Source: Christensenella hongkongensis (GTDB taxonomy: Bacteria; Bacillota; Clostridia; Christensenellales; Christensenellaceae). From it: a stretch of 64,000 nt of DNA. The stretch is from positions 363,855 through 427,854 of the forward strand of contig NZ_LAYJ01000112.1 in assembly GCF_000981035.1 (NCBI RefSeq). The letters run 5' to 3'. Shown one piece after another: positions 8,710 through 17,839 of the stretch. Under the pieces are notes generated by a model that saw only the letters and a list, made by a program, of their open reading frames with translations, was not told the origin of the DNA and ran no database searches. Every line of letters starts with the position of its first letter. Position 1 is the first letter of the stretch. Both the position numbers and the translations under genes were made by a program.

Positions 8710-11372
8710 AATTTGCTTGGTTTACTCCATTTGACCATACAAGTGCAATCGGAGCAATTAGTAATATAGTATGTGAAGAATTGATAAAACAAGGGCACGA
8801 AGTGGTAATCTATGCCGCGAAGGGAGAGAAGTTTCGTGAGACAAATGTTCCGTTCAGCGAATATACATCAGACACCCTGAATATAGATATGTTGAAAGAG
8901 TACGATCATGTTCTTTATAACTTAGGAAATTATGGTTTGTTTCATCACGAAATATACAAGACGCTTGTTAAATTCCCCGGGAAAGTGATTTTGCACGACA
9001 GGACTTTAAATGGCTTTTTTCGGCAGCTTTACAAAGAAGAAGATTGTGGAGGCAATTTGGATAAAGGTTATACTTTATTCTGTAAGGCTATGGAGGAATG
9101 TTATGGTACAGAAGGCCTGAAAAAAGCAACTGAACTGTATCATTTTGATACAGAAACGGATGAAATCATGGGACTTATGTCAGAATATACTCTTTTACCC
9201 AAAGCGCTTCGGAAAGCGACGGGTGTATTTACGCATGCAAATTCATTTTTGAAAGAATTAGCCGATGATTATTTAGGCCCAATGGATTACGCTTATCTGC
9301 CATGTGAAACCAAGAGCTCCGAAGGAGCGGGAGAAGTGTCCGAAGAAATAAGAAAAAAGTTTAAAAGCAACGGAAAATTGCTGGTTATTTCTAATGGTTT
9401 GATTCATAAAATCAAAAGAAATCATATTATGGCGGAAGTCCTTGCGGAAAATCCTCAGATTGCGGCGAAGCTCAATTTCGTATTGATTGGCAGCTACGGT
9501 GGTGAATATGGTGAGAGACTTAAAAAAATGTCAGAGAATGAACTCGAAAATTGCATGTATCTCTTGGGATATCAACCAAACGATATTATGGAAAGCTTTT
9601 TACAACAGGCGGACATTGCGGTTAATTTGAGATATCCAAATTCAGAGGTGTGCTCTTTGTCACTTCTTGAACAAATGTCATATGGAAAGCCTGTTATAGC
9701 GACAAATAGTGGAATATTTGGAGAATTGCCAAATGATGCTGTTATTAAGATTGAACTTGAAGACGAAAAAGAACAACTAAAAGCGGCGCTTATGCGGTTG
9801 ATTGATGATCAGAAGTTGCGTGAGAAGACGGGAACAAATGCCAGAAAATTTGTCAGGGATAATTGTGCCGTGGAAAACTATGTTTCAAGATTGCTGCATT
9901 TTTTGAAGAGTTGCGAAACAATCAACAAAGAAAACGAATTGGTTAATAAGATTCTAAATCGAGCGGGGAAAACACTCGGATTCCTGAATGTGAAAGAAAC
10001 TCAAATACCATCTTCCGTTTTCCATGTGCAAAAGGAATATGAAGCTTTGCTTGGGGATAGCAAGTGCGAAAAAACTTCGCAATTCAAAACGGTGGGCATC
10101 TGGTTTGGATTTTCATATTATATCCAAAATTTGAGCAGGGAAGGAATATCCAGATTTATGGGATGTTTGGTGACAGCTCTGTTGGAGTGTTACCCTTTGG
10201 ATATGGAAATATGGTGTTATGACGAAAATTTGGATGAAATTCAAATTATTTTCGAGGCAATACTGAAAGAACCCTCACTACGTAACCGTGTTCGGTTTAT
10301 AACAGAAAAAAACTATAAGGAAATTTTAGGAATCAATGACTCCAGAAAATATCTTTCATGGGAAACACTACCAAAAGAAGTACGGCTTGGTTATATCGCA
10401 AGGGAGTTTTCGTTTGCTGATGTTTTTGTACCGGCAATAATATATCTTGACAATGTAGTGCTGACAGATAAACCGATTATTGTACCGGCACATGATATGG
10501 CAGTTGCCTATCATTATAATGATTTTGTTGGCAGGGATGAGACTTATATCAGTCGTTGCCGGGATATTATTGATCGTGCAAATAACTTGGCGCGTGTGGG
10601 AGCAAAATTAGTCAGCGCAAGTGAATTTGTGCGCAAGGAACATATTCTGAACAATATTCCATGTTCGCGTGAGGAAAAGACTTTTGTGATACCGTTTCCG
10701 GTATTTATGTCTGAAAGAGTCCAGGATGAAATTTTATCAGAAAGAGAACTCAGAGAAAGATTTCGGTTAACGGATCCTTATTTGTTTTATCCCAGTCAGA
10801 TTCGGCCACATAAGAATGTAGGGCGTTTACTGGAAGCCTTTTCAATCGTAAGAGAATCAATGCCTAAATTAAAGCTGGTATTGACGGGAGATGTAAAAGA
10901 TGTCCTGGAAACGTATGAAAAGCTGAAAAAACTTAATCTTGAAAATGCAGTTGTTATGTTGAAAAACGTGGCGGAAAATGAACTTTTTTCTTTATATCAT
11001 TATTGCAGTGCTGTTGTCGTTCCAACTACGATGGAAGCAAATTTTCCAACCCAGGCGACAGAAGCATTGGCGTGTGACAGGCCGCTGGTTTTGTCTGAAA
11101 TACCGGTTGTTTTGGAAAGAATTGGTAATGTTTGTGAAGATAATGAGGCATGTGGGTTGCAATTATTCGATCCTTGCGATACGAAAGATTTGGCGGACAA
11201 AATAAAATTTGTTCTTCAAAATGAGAAAGAAGTAATACGGTTGCAAAAAGAATTTCGCGAAAAATTACTGCGATATACATGGAACGATGCTGCTCAGGCA
11301 TACTATAAATTAATGGATGATGCAATTCGAGAACAAACAAAAACGGTTGATTTGGCTCAAGGAGAAAGATAA
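8706..11372 (+). CDS. Tandem GT4-GT4 glycosyltransferase fusion
   Basis: 888 residues with two GT-B units. Unit 1 (about 1-410) starts MKFAWFTPFDHTSAIGAISN and has a donor site around YPNSEVCSLSLLEQMSYGKP. Unit 2 (about 460-880) has LFYPSQIRPHKNVGRLLEAF and MEANFPTQATEALACDRPLV with the conserved donor-site Glu pattern. Double GT proteins such as WbdA and WsaE polymerise repeat units by making two linkages in turn, and this is the best candidate for the polymerising enzyme of the operon. Linkages and sugars cannot be read from the sequence. It is followed 3 nt later by the Wzm gene. Confidence 0.85.
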   Translation: MKFAWFTPFDHTSAIGAISNIVCEELIKQGHEVVIYAAKGEKFRETNVPFSEYTSDTLNIDMLKEYDHVLYNLGNYGLFHHEIYKTLVKFPGKVILHDRTLNGFFRQLYKEEDCGGNLDKGYTLFCKAMEECYGTEGLKKATELYHFDTETDEIMGLMSEYTLLPKALRKATGVFTHANSFLKELADDYLGPMDYAYLPCETKSSEGAGEVSEEIRKKFKSNGKLLVISNGLIHKIKRNHIMAEVLAENPQIAAKLNFVLIGSYGGEYGERLKKMSENELENCMYLLGYQPNDIMESFLQQADIAVNLRYPNSEVCSLSLLEQMSYGKPVIATNSGIFGELPNDAVIKIELEDEKEQLKAALMRLIDDQKLREKTGTNARKFVRDNCAVENYVSRLLHFLKSCETINKENELVNKILNRAGKTLGFLNVKETQIPSSVFHVQKEYEALLGDSKCEKTSQFKTVGIWFGFSYYIQNLSREGISRFMGCLVTALLECYPLDMEIWCYDENLDEIQIIFEAILKEPSLRNRVRFITEKNYKEILGINDSRKYLSWETLPKEVRLGYIAREFSFADVFVPAIIYLDNVVLTDKPIIVPAHDMAVAYHYNDFVGRDETYISRCRDIIDRANNLARVGAKLVSASEFVRKEHILNNIPCSREEKTFVIPFPVFMSERVQDEILSERELRERFRLTDPYLFYPSQIRPHKNVGRLLEAFSIVRESMPKLKLVLTGDVKDVLETYEKLKKLNLENAVVMLKNVAENELFSLYHYCSAVVVPTTMEANFPTQATEALACDRPLVLSEIPVVLERIGNVCEDNEACGLQLFDPCDTKDLADKIKFVLQNEKEVIRLQKEFREKLLRYTWNDAAQAYYKLMDDAIREQTKTVDLAQGER

Positions 11373-11375
11373 TAT

Positions 11376-12146
11376 ATGCAGCTTAAGGAATTATGGAATT
11401 ACAGGGAGATGCTTGGCAGCCTTGTAAAAAAAGACTTAAAAACCAGATACAAGGGATCGGTCCTTGGATTTTTATGGACTTTTCTGAATCCGCTTTTACA
11501 ATTACTGGTCTATTCACTTTTATTTTCTGTTATTATGCGGGCAAACATTGACAATTATGCAATGTTTTTGTTCGTGGCATTAGTCCCGTGGTTGTTTTTT
11601 TCTACTTCATTGGTAAGCGGTGCTTCCTGTATTATGGGCGCACAGGGATTGATTGAGAAGATATATTTCCCAAGAATTATCATACCGATTTCTGTTGTGT
11701 GCAGTAATTTTATGAATATGATATTTTCTTTTATCATTGTATTTTTAGCTCTTTTTTTTACAGGAGTAGGAGTTTCGGCAGTAGTTATCGTTTTGCCGGT
11801 AATCATGATCATAGAATTCTTTTTTGCTTTGGGTTTGACGTTAATCGTATCTGCTGTAAATGTATATTTTCGAGACTTGGAATATATTTTGGGGATACTG
11901 ACACAGGTATGGATGTACTTGACACCAATTCTATATTCAGTCGATATGGTGCCACAGCAGCTTAAGGGCGTTTTGGATTTTAATCCAATGTCAAGCGTGA
12001 TACTGGCCTACAGGGATATCCTGTTTTATCAAAGAATGCCTGATATGAGTACGTTGCTTTCCGCCGTGTTATGCGCTGTGGGTTCAATGGTGATAGGGGT
12101 ATTTATATTCAATAAATTGCAACGAAGATTTGCTGAAGAATTATAG
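11376..12146 (+). CDS. wzm: Polysaccharide ABC exporter permease (Wzm/TagG family)
   Basis: 256 residues with six predicted membrane segments. The N-terminal amphipathic stretch VKKDLKTRYKGSVLGFLW is the typical ABC-2 polysaccharide/teichoic acid permease start, and NPLLQLLVYSLLFSVIMR and YLTPILYS are shared with RfbA/TagG/Wzm. With the ATPase encoded 12 nt downstream it forms the channel that moves the undecaprenyl-linked finished glycan across the membrane. A strong ribosome binding site (AAGGAGAAAG) precedes it. Confidence 0.92.
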   Translation: MQLKELWNYREMLGSLVKKDLKTRYKGSVLGFLWTFLNPLLQLLVYSLLFSVIMRANIDNYAMFLFVALVPWLFFSTSLVSGASCIMGAQGLIEKIYFPRIIIPISVVCSNFMNMIFSFIIVFLALFFTGVGVSAVVIVLPVIMIIEFFFALGLTLIVSAVNVYFRDLEYILGILTQVWMYLTPILYSVDMVPQQLKGVLDFNPMSSVILAYRDILFYQRMPDMSTLLSAVLCAVGSMVIGVFIFNKLQRRFAEEL

Positions 12147-12158
12147 TGGAGACATGTT

Positions 12159-13439
12159 ATGCCAATAGTAATTGAAGTTGAAAATCTATACAAAAGTTTT
12201 AAAGTTTATTCCGATAAAGGAAGAACATTAAAAGAAAGATTGCTTTTTAAAAACAGAAGGGCCTTTGAAAACCGCGAGGTGCTCAAAGGTGTTAGTTTTA
12301 CCATTGAAAAAGGTGAGACAGTTGGGCTGATAGGCCATAATGGCTGCGGAAAAAGCACCTTATTGAAACTTTTGACAAGAATTTTATATCCGGATCAGGG
12401 AAGTGTTAAAGTGGAAGGACGCGTTTCCAGCTTGTTAGAGTTGGGAGCTGGTTTTCATCCGGATCTTTCCGGGCGGGAGAATATTTATGCAAATGCTGCG
12501 ATTTTTGGATTGAAAAAGAAAGAAATTGATACAAGATTAAAAGAGATTATTGATTTTTCCGGTTTGGAAGATTTCATCGATAATCCGGTTAGGACTTATT
12601 CGTCAGGCATGTATACGAGACTTGCTTTTTCTGTTGCTATCAGCGTAGATGCAGATGTTCTTTTAGTTGATGAAATATTAGCGGTGGGAGACGTGAATTT
12701 CCAGCAAAAATGTCTAAAGAAAATGCGACAGCTCCGAGATAGTGGAGTTACAATCGTATATGTCACACACGATACCAATACGGTCAAAACATTTTGTACA
12801 CGCGCGATGTGGATACATGAAGGGAAAATCCTTCGTGATGGTGAAGCTGGCGAAACAGTCGATGCTTATCTTGCTTATATGAATAAAGAAAAAATTGACG
12901 AACTGGGAAAAGAACAGGAAAAAGAAGAACAAAATAAAGAAGAACAAAAAAAAGAGCAGGACACTTCGGAGGTGGAGGAAGAAGCGCAGGTTGATGACAA
13001 TCACTTTGGTTCGGGAGAGGTCATTGTGTCAGAGGCATATATGTTGAATGAAATGGGGAAAAAGACTACAGTACTTAAGCGTGGTGAAAAAGTCAGTTTA
13101 ATGATCCATTATAAAATTTTAAAAGAGCAGCAAGGATATAATTTTGGCATGGGTTTTTTCACATCTGACGGGATAAACGTTTTTGGCACGAACATGAATA
13201 TTGATAATATTTTTCCCAAGAAATTGCCGTTAGAAGGCACGGTCATGTTCACTATGGATAGTTTGCCGCTTTTAGAGGGGGAGTATAAACTAAACGTGGC
13301 CATTGTGAATGAAAATCAGGAGCCATTGGATTACTATCGTCATTATTCTGATTTTAGTGTTAATTCTGATAATAAAGCGATTGGCGTGGCTTATGTTGAG
13401 CATCGCTGGGAATTGCCTGATGAAACTGGTAGCAAATAA
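12159..13439 (+). CDS. wzt: Polysaccharide ABC exporter ATPase with C-terminal glycan-binding domain (Wzt)
   Basis: 426 residues. The N-terminal ATPase has Walker A GHNGCGKST (about 62-70), the modified signature TYSSGMYTRLAF (about 147) and Walker B VLLVDEILAVGD (about 167). A strongly charged Glu/Lys linker (about 248-272, from a purine-rich tract at 12900-12965) joins it to a beta-sandwich domain (about 285-426) like Wzt C-terminal domains. In E. coli O8/O9a that domain recognises the modified non-reducing end before export. Its presence supports the idea that the FkbM methyltransferase makes a terminal cap in this operon. Confidence 0.92.
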   Translation: MPIVIEVENLYKSFKVYSDKGRTLKERLLFKNRRAFENREVLKGVSFTIEKGETVGLIGHNGCGKSTLLKLLTRILYPDQGSVKVEGRVSSLLELGAGFHPDLSGRENIYANAAIFGLKKKEIDTRLKEIIDFSGLEDFIDNPVRTYSSGMYTRLAFSVAISVDADVLLVDEILAVGDVNFQQKCLKKMRQLRDSGVTIVYVTHDTNTVKTFCTRAMWIHEGKILRDGEAGETVDAYLAYMNKEKIDELGKEQEKEEQNKEEQKKEQDTSEVEEEAQVDDNHFGSGEVIVSEAYMLNEMGKKTTVLKRGEKVSLMIHYKILKEQQGYNFGMGFFTSDGINVFGTNMNIDNIFPKKLPLEGTVMFTMDSLPLLEGEYKLNVAIVNENQEPLDYYRHYSDFSVNSDNKAIGVAYVEHRWELPDETGSK

Positions 13440-13611
13440 TAGGGAGAAGTTATCATACGATGGAAGCGGACGTTTGCAAGACATGAAAGAACGATTTGTG
13501 AAACCGATTTGGAGCAAGGCCGGAACGAGTTTGCAATGGTATATGAATTATGGTAAAATAAACAACAAATTAGATTTTTTGTTTAGGGTGTTAGGAAGAA
13601 AATATGAATGA
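13420..13611 (+). CDS. Possible small protein overlapping both wzt and the next gene
   Basis: A 63-codon frame from the ATG at 13420 overlaps the end of wzt by 20 nt and the next start by 8 nt, filling what would otherwise be the only 160-nt hole in this crowded part of the operon. The predicted peptide contains VKPIWSKAGTSLQWYMNYGK and INNKLDFLFRVLG, with a Trp/Tyr-rich core and a short amphipathic C-terminus. No strong ribosome binding site precedes it, so expression would be by coupling. The best ribosome binding site in the gap (about 13441-13449) leads instead to an 8-codon frame at 13460. I do not recognise the family. Confidence 0.45.
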   Translation: MKLVANNREKLSYDGSGRLQDMKERFVKPIWSKAGTSLQWYMNYGKINNKLDFLFRVLGRKYE

Positions 13612-14605
13612 TAATATAATAAAGAATAAGAAAGTTTTAGTGACGGGTGCAGATGGCTTTATTGGTTCTCATTTGTGTGAGATGTTGCTCGAAGAGGGAG
13701 CGGAAGTCACTGCGCTTAGCTATTATAATTCATTTAATAATTGGGGTTGGCTGGAAGACATCAAGAGATTAAAAGAGATACGTGTAGAATGTGGGGATGT
13801 CAGAGACAATGGTTTTTGTAACCAATTATTAAAGGGTCAAGAAATTGTCTTTAATTTAGCTGCGCTTATTGCGATTCCCTATTCGTATGTTGCGCCGCAA
13901 AGCTATGTAGATACAAATATACACGGCGCGTTGAATATTTGTCAGGCTGCGCTGAACGCAGGCGTGAAGCGGGTTATTCAGATATCTACAAGTGAAGTAT
14001 ATGGTACGGCACAGTATGTGCCGATTGACGAAAAACACCCCTTGCAACCACAGTCGCCTTATAGTGCGACTAAAATTGGATCGGACTCTATTGCAATGAG
14101 TTTTCATAATGCTTTTGACTTGCCGGTTGTGATTGCCCGGCCATTTAATACATATGGTCCGAGGCAATCAGCGCGCGCAGTAATTCCGACCGTGATTACG
14201 CAGATTGCCTCGGGTGCCAAGCAGATTAGACTAGGAGATGTATCACCGACAAGAGATTTTAATTATGTGAAGGATACATGTAAGGGCTTGATCCTATTGG
14301 CGGAGTGCGACAAGGCAGTTGGGGAAACGGTTAACATTGGTTCAAACTATGAAATCAGTATCTACGATACTGTTATGAAAATAAATGAAATTATGAACAG
14401 TCAAACAGAGATTGTTGTTGAAGACCAACGAATCAGGCCAAAAGGAAGCGAAGTAAAAAGACTTTGGTGTGATAATGGAAAAATCATTGCACTCACGGGT
14501 TTTGCGCCAGAATATGATATTGATTTGGGATTGCAGAAAACGATTGAATGGTTTTCTGATAAAGAGAATTTGAAAAAGTACAAAGCGGGGATTTACAATG
14601 TCTAG
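13604..14605 (+). CDS. NDP-sugar 4,6-dehydratase-like extended SDR
   Basis: 333 residues with VLVTGADGFIGSHLCEMLLE, STSEVYG and PYSATK (active-site Tyr and Lys), then ARPFNTYGPRQSARAVIPT. The stretch YYNSFNNWGWLEDI near residue 40 is typical of the LegB-like/GDP-mannose dehydratase-like group found before DegT aminotransferases. It probably makes a 4-keto-6-deoxy nucleotide sugar for the four genes that follow. Which nucleotide sugar it uses is not clear. Overlaps the next gene by 8 nt. Confidence 0.8.
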   Translation: MNDNIIKNKKVLVTGADGFIGSHLCEMLLEEGAEVTALSYYNSFNNWGWLEDIKRLKEIRVECGDVRDNGFCNQLLKGQEIVFNLAALIAIPYSYVAPQSYVDTNIHGALNICQAALNAGVKRVIQISTSEVYGTAQYVPIDEKHPLQPQSPYSATKIGSDSIAMSFHNAFDLPVVIARPFNTYGPRQSARAVIPTVITQIASGAKQIRLGDVSPTRDFNYVKDTCKGLILLAECDKAVGETVNIGSNYEISIYDTVMKINEIMNSQTEIVVEDQRIRPKGSEVKRLWCDNGKIIALTGFAPEYDIDLGLQKTIEWFSDKENLKKYKAGIYNV

Positions 14606-15308
14606 GAAAGCGGTTATATTATCAGGCGGTCTAGGAATGCGGCTACGGCCTTTTACAGAAGTAATTCCCAAGCCTCTTTTACCTATTGGGGAAAAGGCAG
14701 TGCTTGAAATACAAATTGAGCATTTGAAAAAACATGGATTCGAAGACATTTTTTTGGCAACAAATTATAAATCCGAATATATTGAAAATTTTTTTGGAGA
14801 CGGCAGCAGGTATGGCGTTAATCTTGTCATTAGTAAGGAAGAAAAACCTTTGGGAACGGTAGGACCTATTACATTACTTCAAGATCAACTTAAGGATCAA
14901 CCGTTTGTGGTGATGAATGGAGATATCGTTAGTCAAGTAGATATGTCTAAATTTTATGATTTTGCATGCGGTAATAAGGCTAAACTTAATGTCACAGTGA
15001 AGAAAATTATTACCCCATATGAATTTGGAAATATTTTTTTTGACGGCGATAGAGTAAAGAAAATTGAAGAAAAGGCGGATATTATAACATATGCGTTGGC
15101 AGGGATATATGTGATGAGTCCGCAAATTTTTGAATTGATTCCGAAAAATGAGTACTTCGGCATGGATAAGCTCATTTTGAAAATGCTTGGTCAGGATGAT
15201 CCGATTTATAAATATGAGATCGATGAATATTGGCTTGATATTGGTCGTATGAATGATTATGAAGAAGCGAACAACGCGTATGAAAAAATGATGGGGGACA
15301 GCAACTGA
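14598..15308 (+). CDS. Sugar-1-phosphate nucleotidyltransferase
   Basis: 236 residues with the NTP-transferase start VILSGGLGMRLRPFTEVIPK and PLLPIGEKAVLE, FVVMNGDIVSQVDM (metal-binding Asp) and EYWLDIGRMNDYEEAN at the end. It activates a sugar 1-phosphate to an NDP-sugar. Its short length and the PKPLLPIG motif fit RmlA/HddC/mannose-1-phosphate guanylyltransferase-like enzymes, so the nucleotide could be dTTP, GTP or CTP. It sits between the dehydratase and the second SDR, so it probably feeds that pathway. Confidence 0.8.
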   Translation: MSRKAVILSGGLGMRLRPFTEVIPKPLLPIGEKAVLEIQIEHLKKHGFEDIFLATNYKSEYIENFFGDGSRYGVNLVISKEEKPLGTVGPITLLQDQLKDQPFVVMNGDIVSQVDMSKFYDFACGNKAKLNVTVKKIITPYEFGNIFFDGDRVKKIEEKADIITYALAGIYVMSPQIFELIPKNEYFGMDKLILKMLGQDDPIYKYEIDEYWLDIGRMNDYEEANNAYEKMMGDSN

Positions 15309-15309
15309 T

Positions 15310-16254
15310 ATGAGCAATGTTCTGGTGCTTGGGGGAGCGGGATTTATTGGTGCTCATATCGTGCGGCGATTCATTAGCGAAGGTGACAAGGTTACGATCG
15401 TGGATGGCATGCTGCCGAAGACGGGAGCAAATATAAATAATGTGCCAAAAAATGTAGAATTTATTGATCGAAGAATTGAAGATGTCGATAACCTTGCAAG
15501 AATGTTGGAGAAGTATGATGTTGTAATTGATAGCATGGCATGGACGTCTCATCTCGAGGCATTGGAAGATCCCATGTATGATGTTGATTTAAATATCAAA
15601 AGCCATATTGTTTTGTTGCAAAATGTGAAACGAGGAAGCAAGACTCGCTTTTTTTATTTGGGATCGAGGGGGCAATATGGAAAGGATGCTTTAGAACCGA
15701 TTACGGAACAAACTGGTATGAGACCAGATGATATACAAGGGATTGATAAGACGGCTGCCGATCATTTTTTTCGCGTGTTTGCGCGCTTGAAAAATTTGAA
15801 TGTTACAACTCTTAGATTTCCAAATTGTTTTGGGGCTTTTCAAAAGGTTGAGCAAAAAGACATCGGATTGATCGGAGGCTTTATAAAACAAGTAATCATG
15901 GGCTTACCTGTTGAGGTATATGGAAACAAAAGATACAGAAGCATCATATACGCTCCGGATTTGGCAGGGATTGTCTGGCAATTATCACAAAAAAAAGAAT
16001 GTGGGTACCAGGAGTATAATATTGCAGGCATCAGATTAGAAATCATGGATATTGTGAAAGAAATTATTCGTGTGAATGGCGCAGGAAAATGTATCCAAAA
16101 AGAACTGCCATCCCATATTAAAAAAATCGATATGGGGGATGTGCTGGTAGACGATCGAAAGTTACGCGAACAACTGAGCACACTCCAGTATACGGAAGTG
16201 CCAAAAGCCTTGGCTGAAACGGTCAACTATTTTAAGAGGAGTTTGAAACTATGA
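15310..16254 (+). CDS. SDR-family epimerase/dehydratase-like protein with missing catalytic Tyr
   Basis: 314 residues. The NAD-binding start LVLGGAGFIGAHIVRRF and YLGSRGQYG show an extended SDR. At the usual YxxxK position the sequence reads QGIDKTAADHFF, so Gln replaces the catalytic Tyr while the Lys is kept. The C-terminal half is normal (LRFPNCFGAF, RSIIYAPDLAG). It may catalyse a step that does not need the Tyr, use another base, or be a non-catalytic partner. In position it replaces the cupin ketoisomerase that usually precedes DegT enzymes in 3-amino sugar pathways. It overlaps the aminotransferase gene by 4 nt. Confidence 0.75.
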   Translation: MSNVLVLGGAGFIGAHIVRRFISEGDKVTIVDGMLPKTGANINNVPKNVEFIDRRIEDVDNLARMLEKYDVVIDSMAWTSHLEALEDPMYDVDLNIKSHIVLLQNVKRGSKTRFFYLGSRGQYGKDALEPITEQTGMRPDDIQGIDKTAADHFFRVFARLKNLNVTTLRFPNCFGAFQKVEQKDIGLIGGFIKQVIMGLPVEVYGNKRYRSIIYAPDLAGIVWQLSQKKECGYQEYNIAGIRLEIMDIVKEIIRVNGAGKCIQKELPSHIKKIDMGDVLVDDRKLREQLSTLQYTEVPKALAETVNYFKRSLKL

Positions 16255-17342
16255 TATGGAGATGTGATTTAGCGCCACAATATGATCTGTATAAAGATAA
16301 AATTAAGGAATGTATCGATAGAATAGGTGCTTCCGGGCGATATATTCTTGCAGATGAAGTGCGGGAATTCGAAAAAAAATTTGCACAATATTTAGGCGTT
16401 AAGCATGTTGTCGGTGTCGCAAATGGAACGGATGCCTTGGTGTTAATCTTAAAAGCGTTGAATATTGGTGCCGGAGATGAGGTTATCACTACAGCCTATA
16501 CTGCAATTCCTACGGTCTCTGCTATTATTGAAGCAGGGGCGACTCCTGTTTTTGTTGATATCTGTGAAGATACATTTCTTATGGATGTTTCAAAGATAAA
16601 AGAAGCAATTACTGAAAAAACAAAAGCAATTATGCCGGTGCATATCTTTGGTAATGTGTTGGATATTGAAGAACTGAAAAAAGCAGTTGGAGATATACCC
16701 GTAATCGAAGACGCGTGCCAAGCCCATGGCAGTAGTATCGGCGGAAAGAAAGCCGGGAGTATGGGAATTGCAGGCGCATTTAGTTTTTATCCGACAAAAA
16801 ATCTGGGTGGATACGGAGATGGCGGGGCGATTGCTACAAACAGCGATGAGATTGCAGAAACACTGATGCGCTTACGTATGTACGGTATGACTGACAAAGA
16901 TCATATTATCTATAATGGTATAAATTCCAGATTAGATGAGCTTCAGGCGGCAATTCTTAGCGTGAAACTGGATGATTTAGATGCAATGAACCAGAGCAGG
17001 AATCATATCGCAGAAAGATATCGAATGGAATTGACAAGTGGCTTGATTGCACACCAAAAAATTGAAAAAAATGTATATTCCAACTACCATGTTTATACTG
17101 TGCGTTTTCGCGGAGATAGGGATGGTCTGGTGGAAGCATTGATAAAAGAAGACATTCAAACGAATGTATACTATTCCATACCATTGCATTTGCAAGAAGC
17201 AAATAAATATTTGGGATATCAACAAGGGGATTTGCCTGTGACGGAGCAACTTTGCAACGAAGCATTGGCGATTGCGATGTATCCTGAGCTGGAGATGGAA
17301 ACACTGGACTATATCATTGAAAAAATGAATTATTTGGGGTAA
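16251..17342 (+). CDS. DegT/DnrJ/EryC1 family sugar aminotransferase
   Basis: 363 residues. ANGTDALVLILKALNIGAGD (PLP phosphate site), VIEDACQAHGSSIGGKKAGS, FYPTKNLGGYGDGGAI with the PLP-binding Lys, and NSRLDELQAAIL are all family marks. The FYPTKNLGG form is close to 3-keto sugar aminotransferases of the QdtB/FdtB/WlbE kind. It would transfer an amino group from glutamate to a keto nucleotide sugar. The acyltransferase gene follows 5 nt later. Confidence 0.9.
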   Translation: MIWRCDLAPQYDLYKDKIKECIDRIGASGRYILADEVREFEKKFAQYLGVKHVVGVANGTDALVLILKALNIGAGDEVITTAYTAIPTVSAIIEAGATPVFVDICEDTFLMDVSKIKEAITEKTKAIMPVHIFGNVLDIEELKKAVGDIPVIEDACQAHGSSIGGKKAGSMGIAGAFSFYPTKNLGGYGDGGAIATNSDEIAETLMRLRMYGMTDKDHIIYNGINSRLDELQAAILSVKLDDLDAMNQSRNHIAERYRMELTSGLIAHQKIEKNVYSNYHVYTVRFRGDRDGLVEALIKEDIQTNVYYSIPLHLQEANKYLGYQQGDLPVTEQLCNEALAIAMYPELEMETLDYIIEKMNYLG

Positions 17343-17347
17343 ATAAA

Positions 17348-17839
17348 GTGCTGGATAAAGATGTGAAATTGGGCAAAGATGTTGTTATATTTGATGAAAA
17401 ATTGATCAATGTTTTTGGATGTGAAATTGGAGACCGGTCATTTGTTGGGCCTTTCGTAGAAATCACGAGGAACGTTAAGATAGGTGCAGACTGCAAAATT
17501 GAGAGCCATTCTTTTATTTGCGATTCGGTTACACTGGAAGATCAGGTTTTTATTGGGCATGGAGTTATGTTTACAAACGATTTGTATCCTAAAGTTGAAA
17601 GAGGCGTCCAATATATCGAAACGGTTGTAAAATCGCATGCGAGTATTGGCTCGAACGCAACAATCGTATGTGGTGTCACGATTGGAAGGTATTGTGTCGT
17701 GGGTGCTGGCGCTGTTGTCACCAGGGATGTTGAGGATTTCTCGATCGTTGCGGGAAATCCGGCAAAAGTATTGCATCAATTTCAGAGTGAAAAAGAAATG
17801 ATAAATTATATGACGGAAAGGCAGCCGTTGAGAAAATGA
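17348..17839 (+). CDS. Hexapeptide-repeat N-acyltransferase (WlbB/FdtC-like)
   Basis: 163 residues of left-handed beta-helix: repeated [LIV]-G-x4 hexads such as VKIGADCKIESHSFICDSV, IGHGVMFTND, ASIGSNATIVCGVTIGRY and VVGAGAVVTRDVEDFSIVAG ending NPAKVL. FVGPFVEI and GHGVMFTND are shared with N-acetyltransferases acting on 3-amino NDP-sugars. It starts with GTG and would acylate the product of the aminotransferase. The next gene starts within its stop codon. Confidence 0.88.
   Translation: MLDKDVKLGKDVVIFDEKLINVFGCEIGDRSFVGPFVEITRNVKIGADCKIESHSFICDSVTLEDQVFIGHGVMFTNDLYPKVERGVQYIETVVKSHASIGSNATIVCGVTIGRYCVVGAGAVVTRDVEDFSIVAGNPAKVLHQFQSEKEMINYMTERQPLRK

Noticed and set aside
13309..13419. Longer version of the small protein after wzt
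   Set aside because: This stretch is out-of-frame wzt coding sequence and gives an unlikely Ile-rich peptide; only the part from 13420 is considered.
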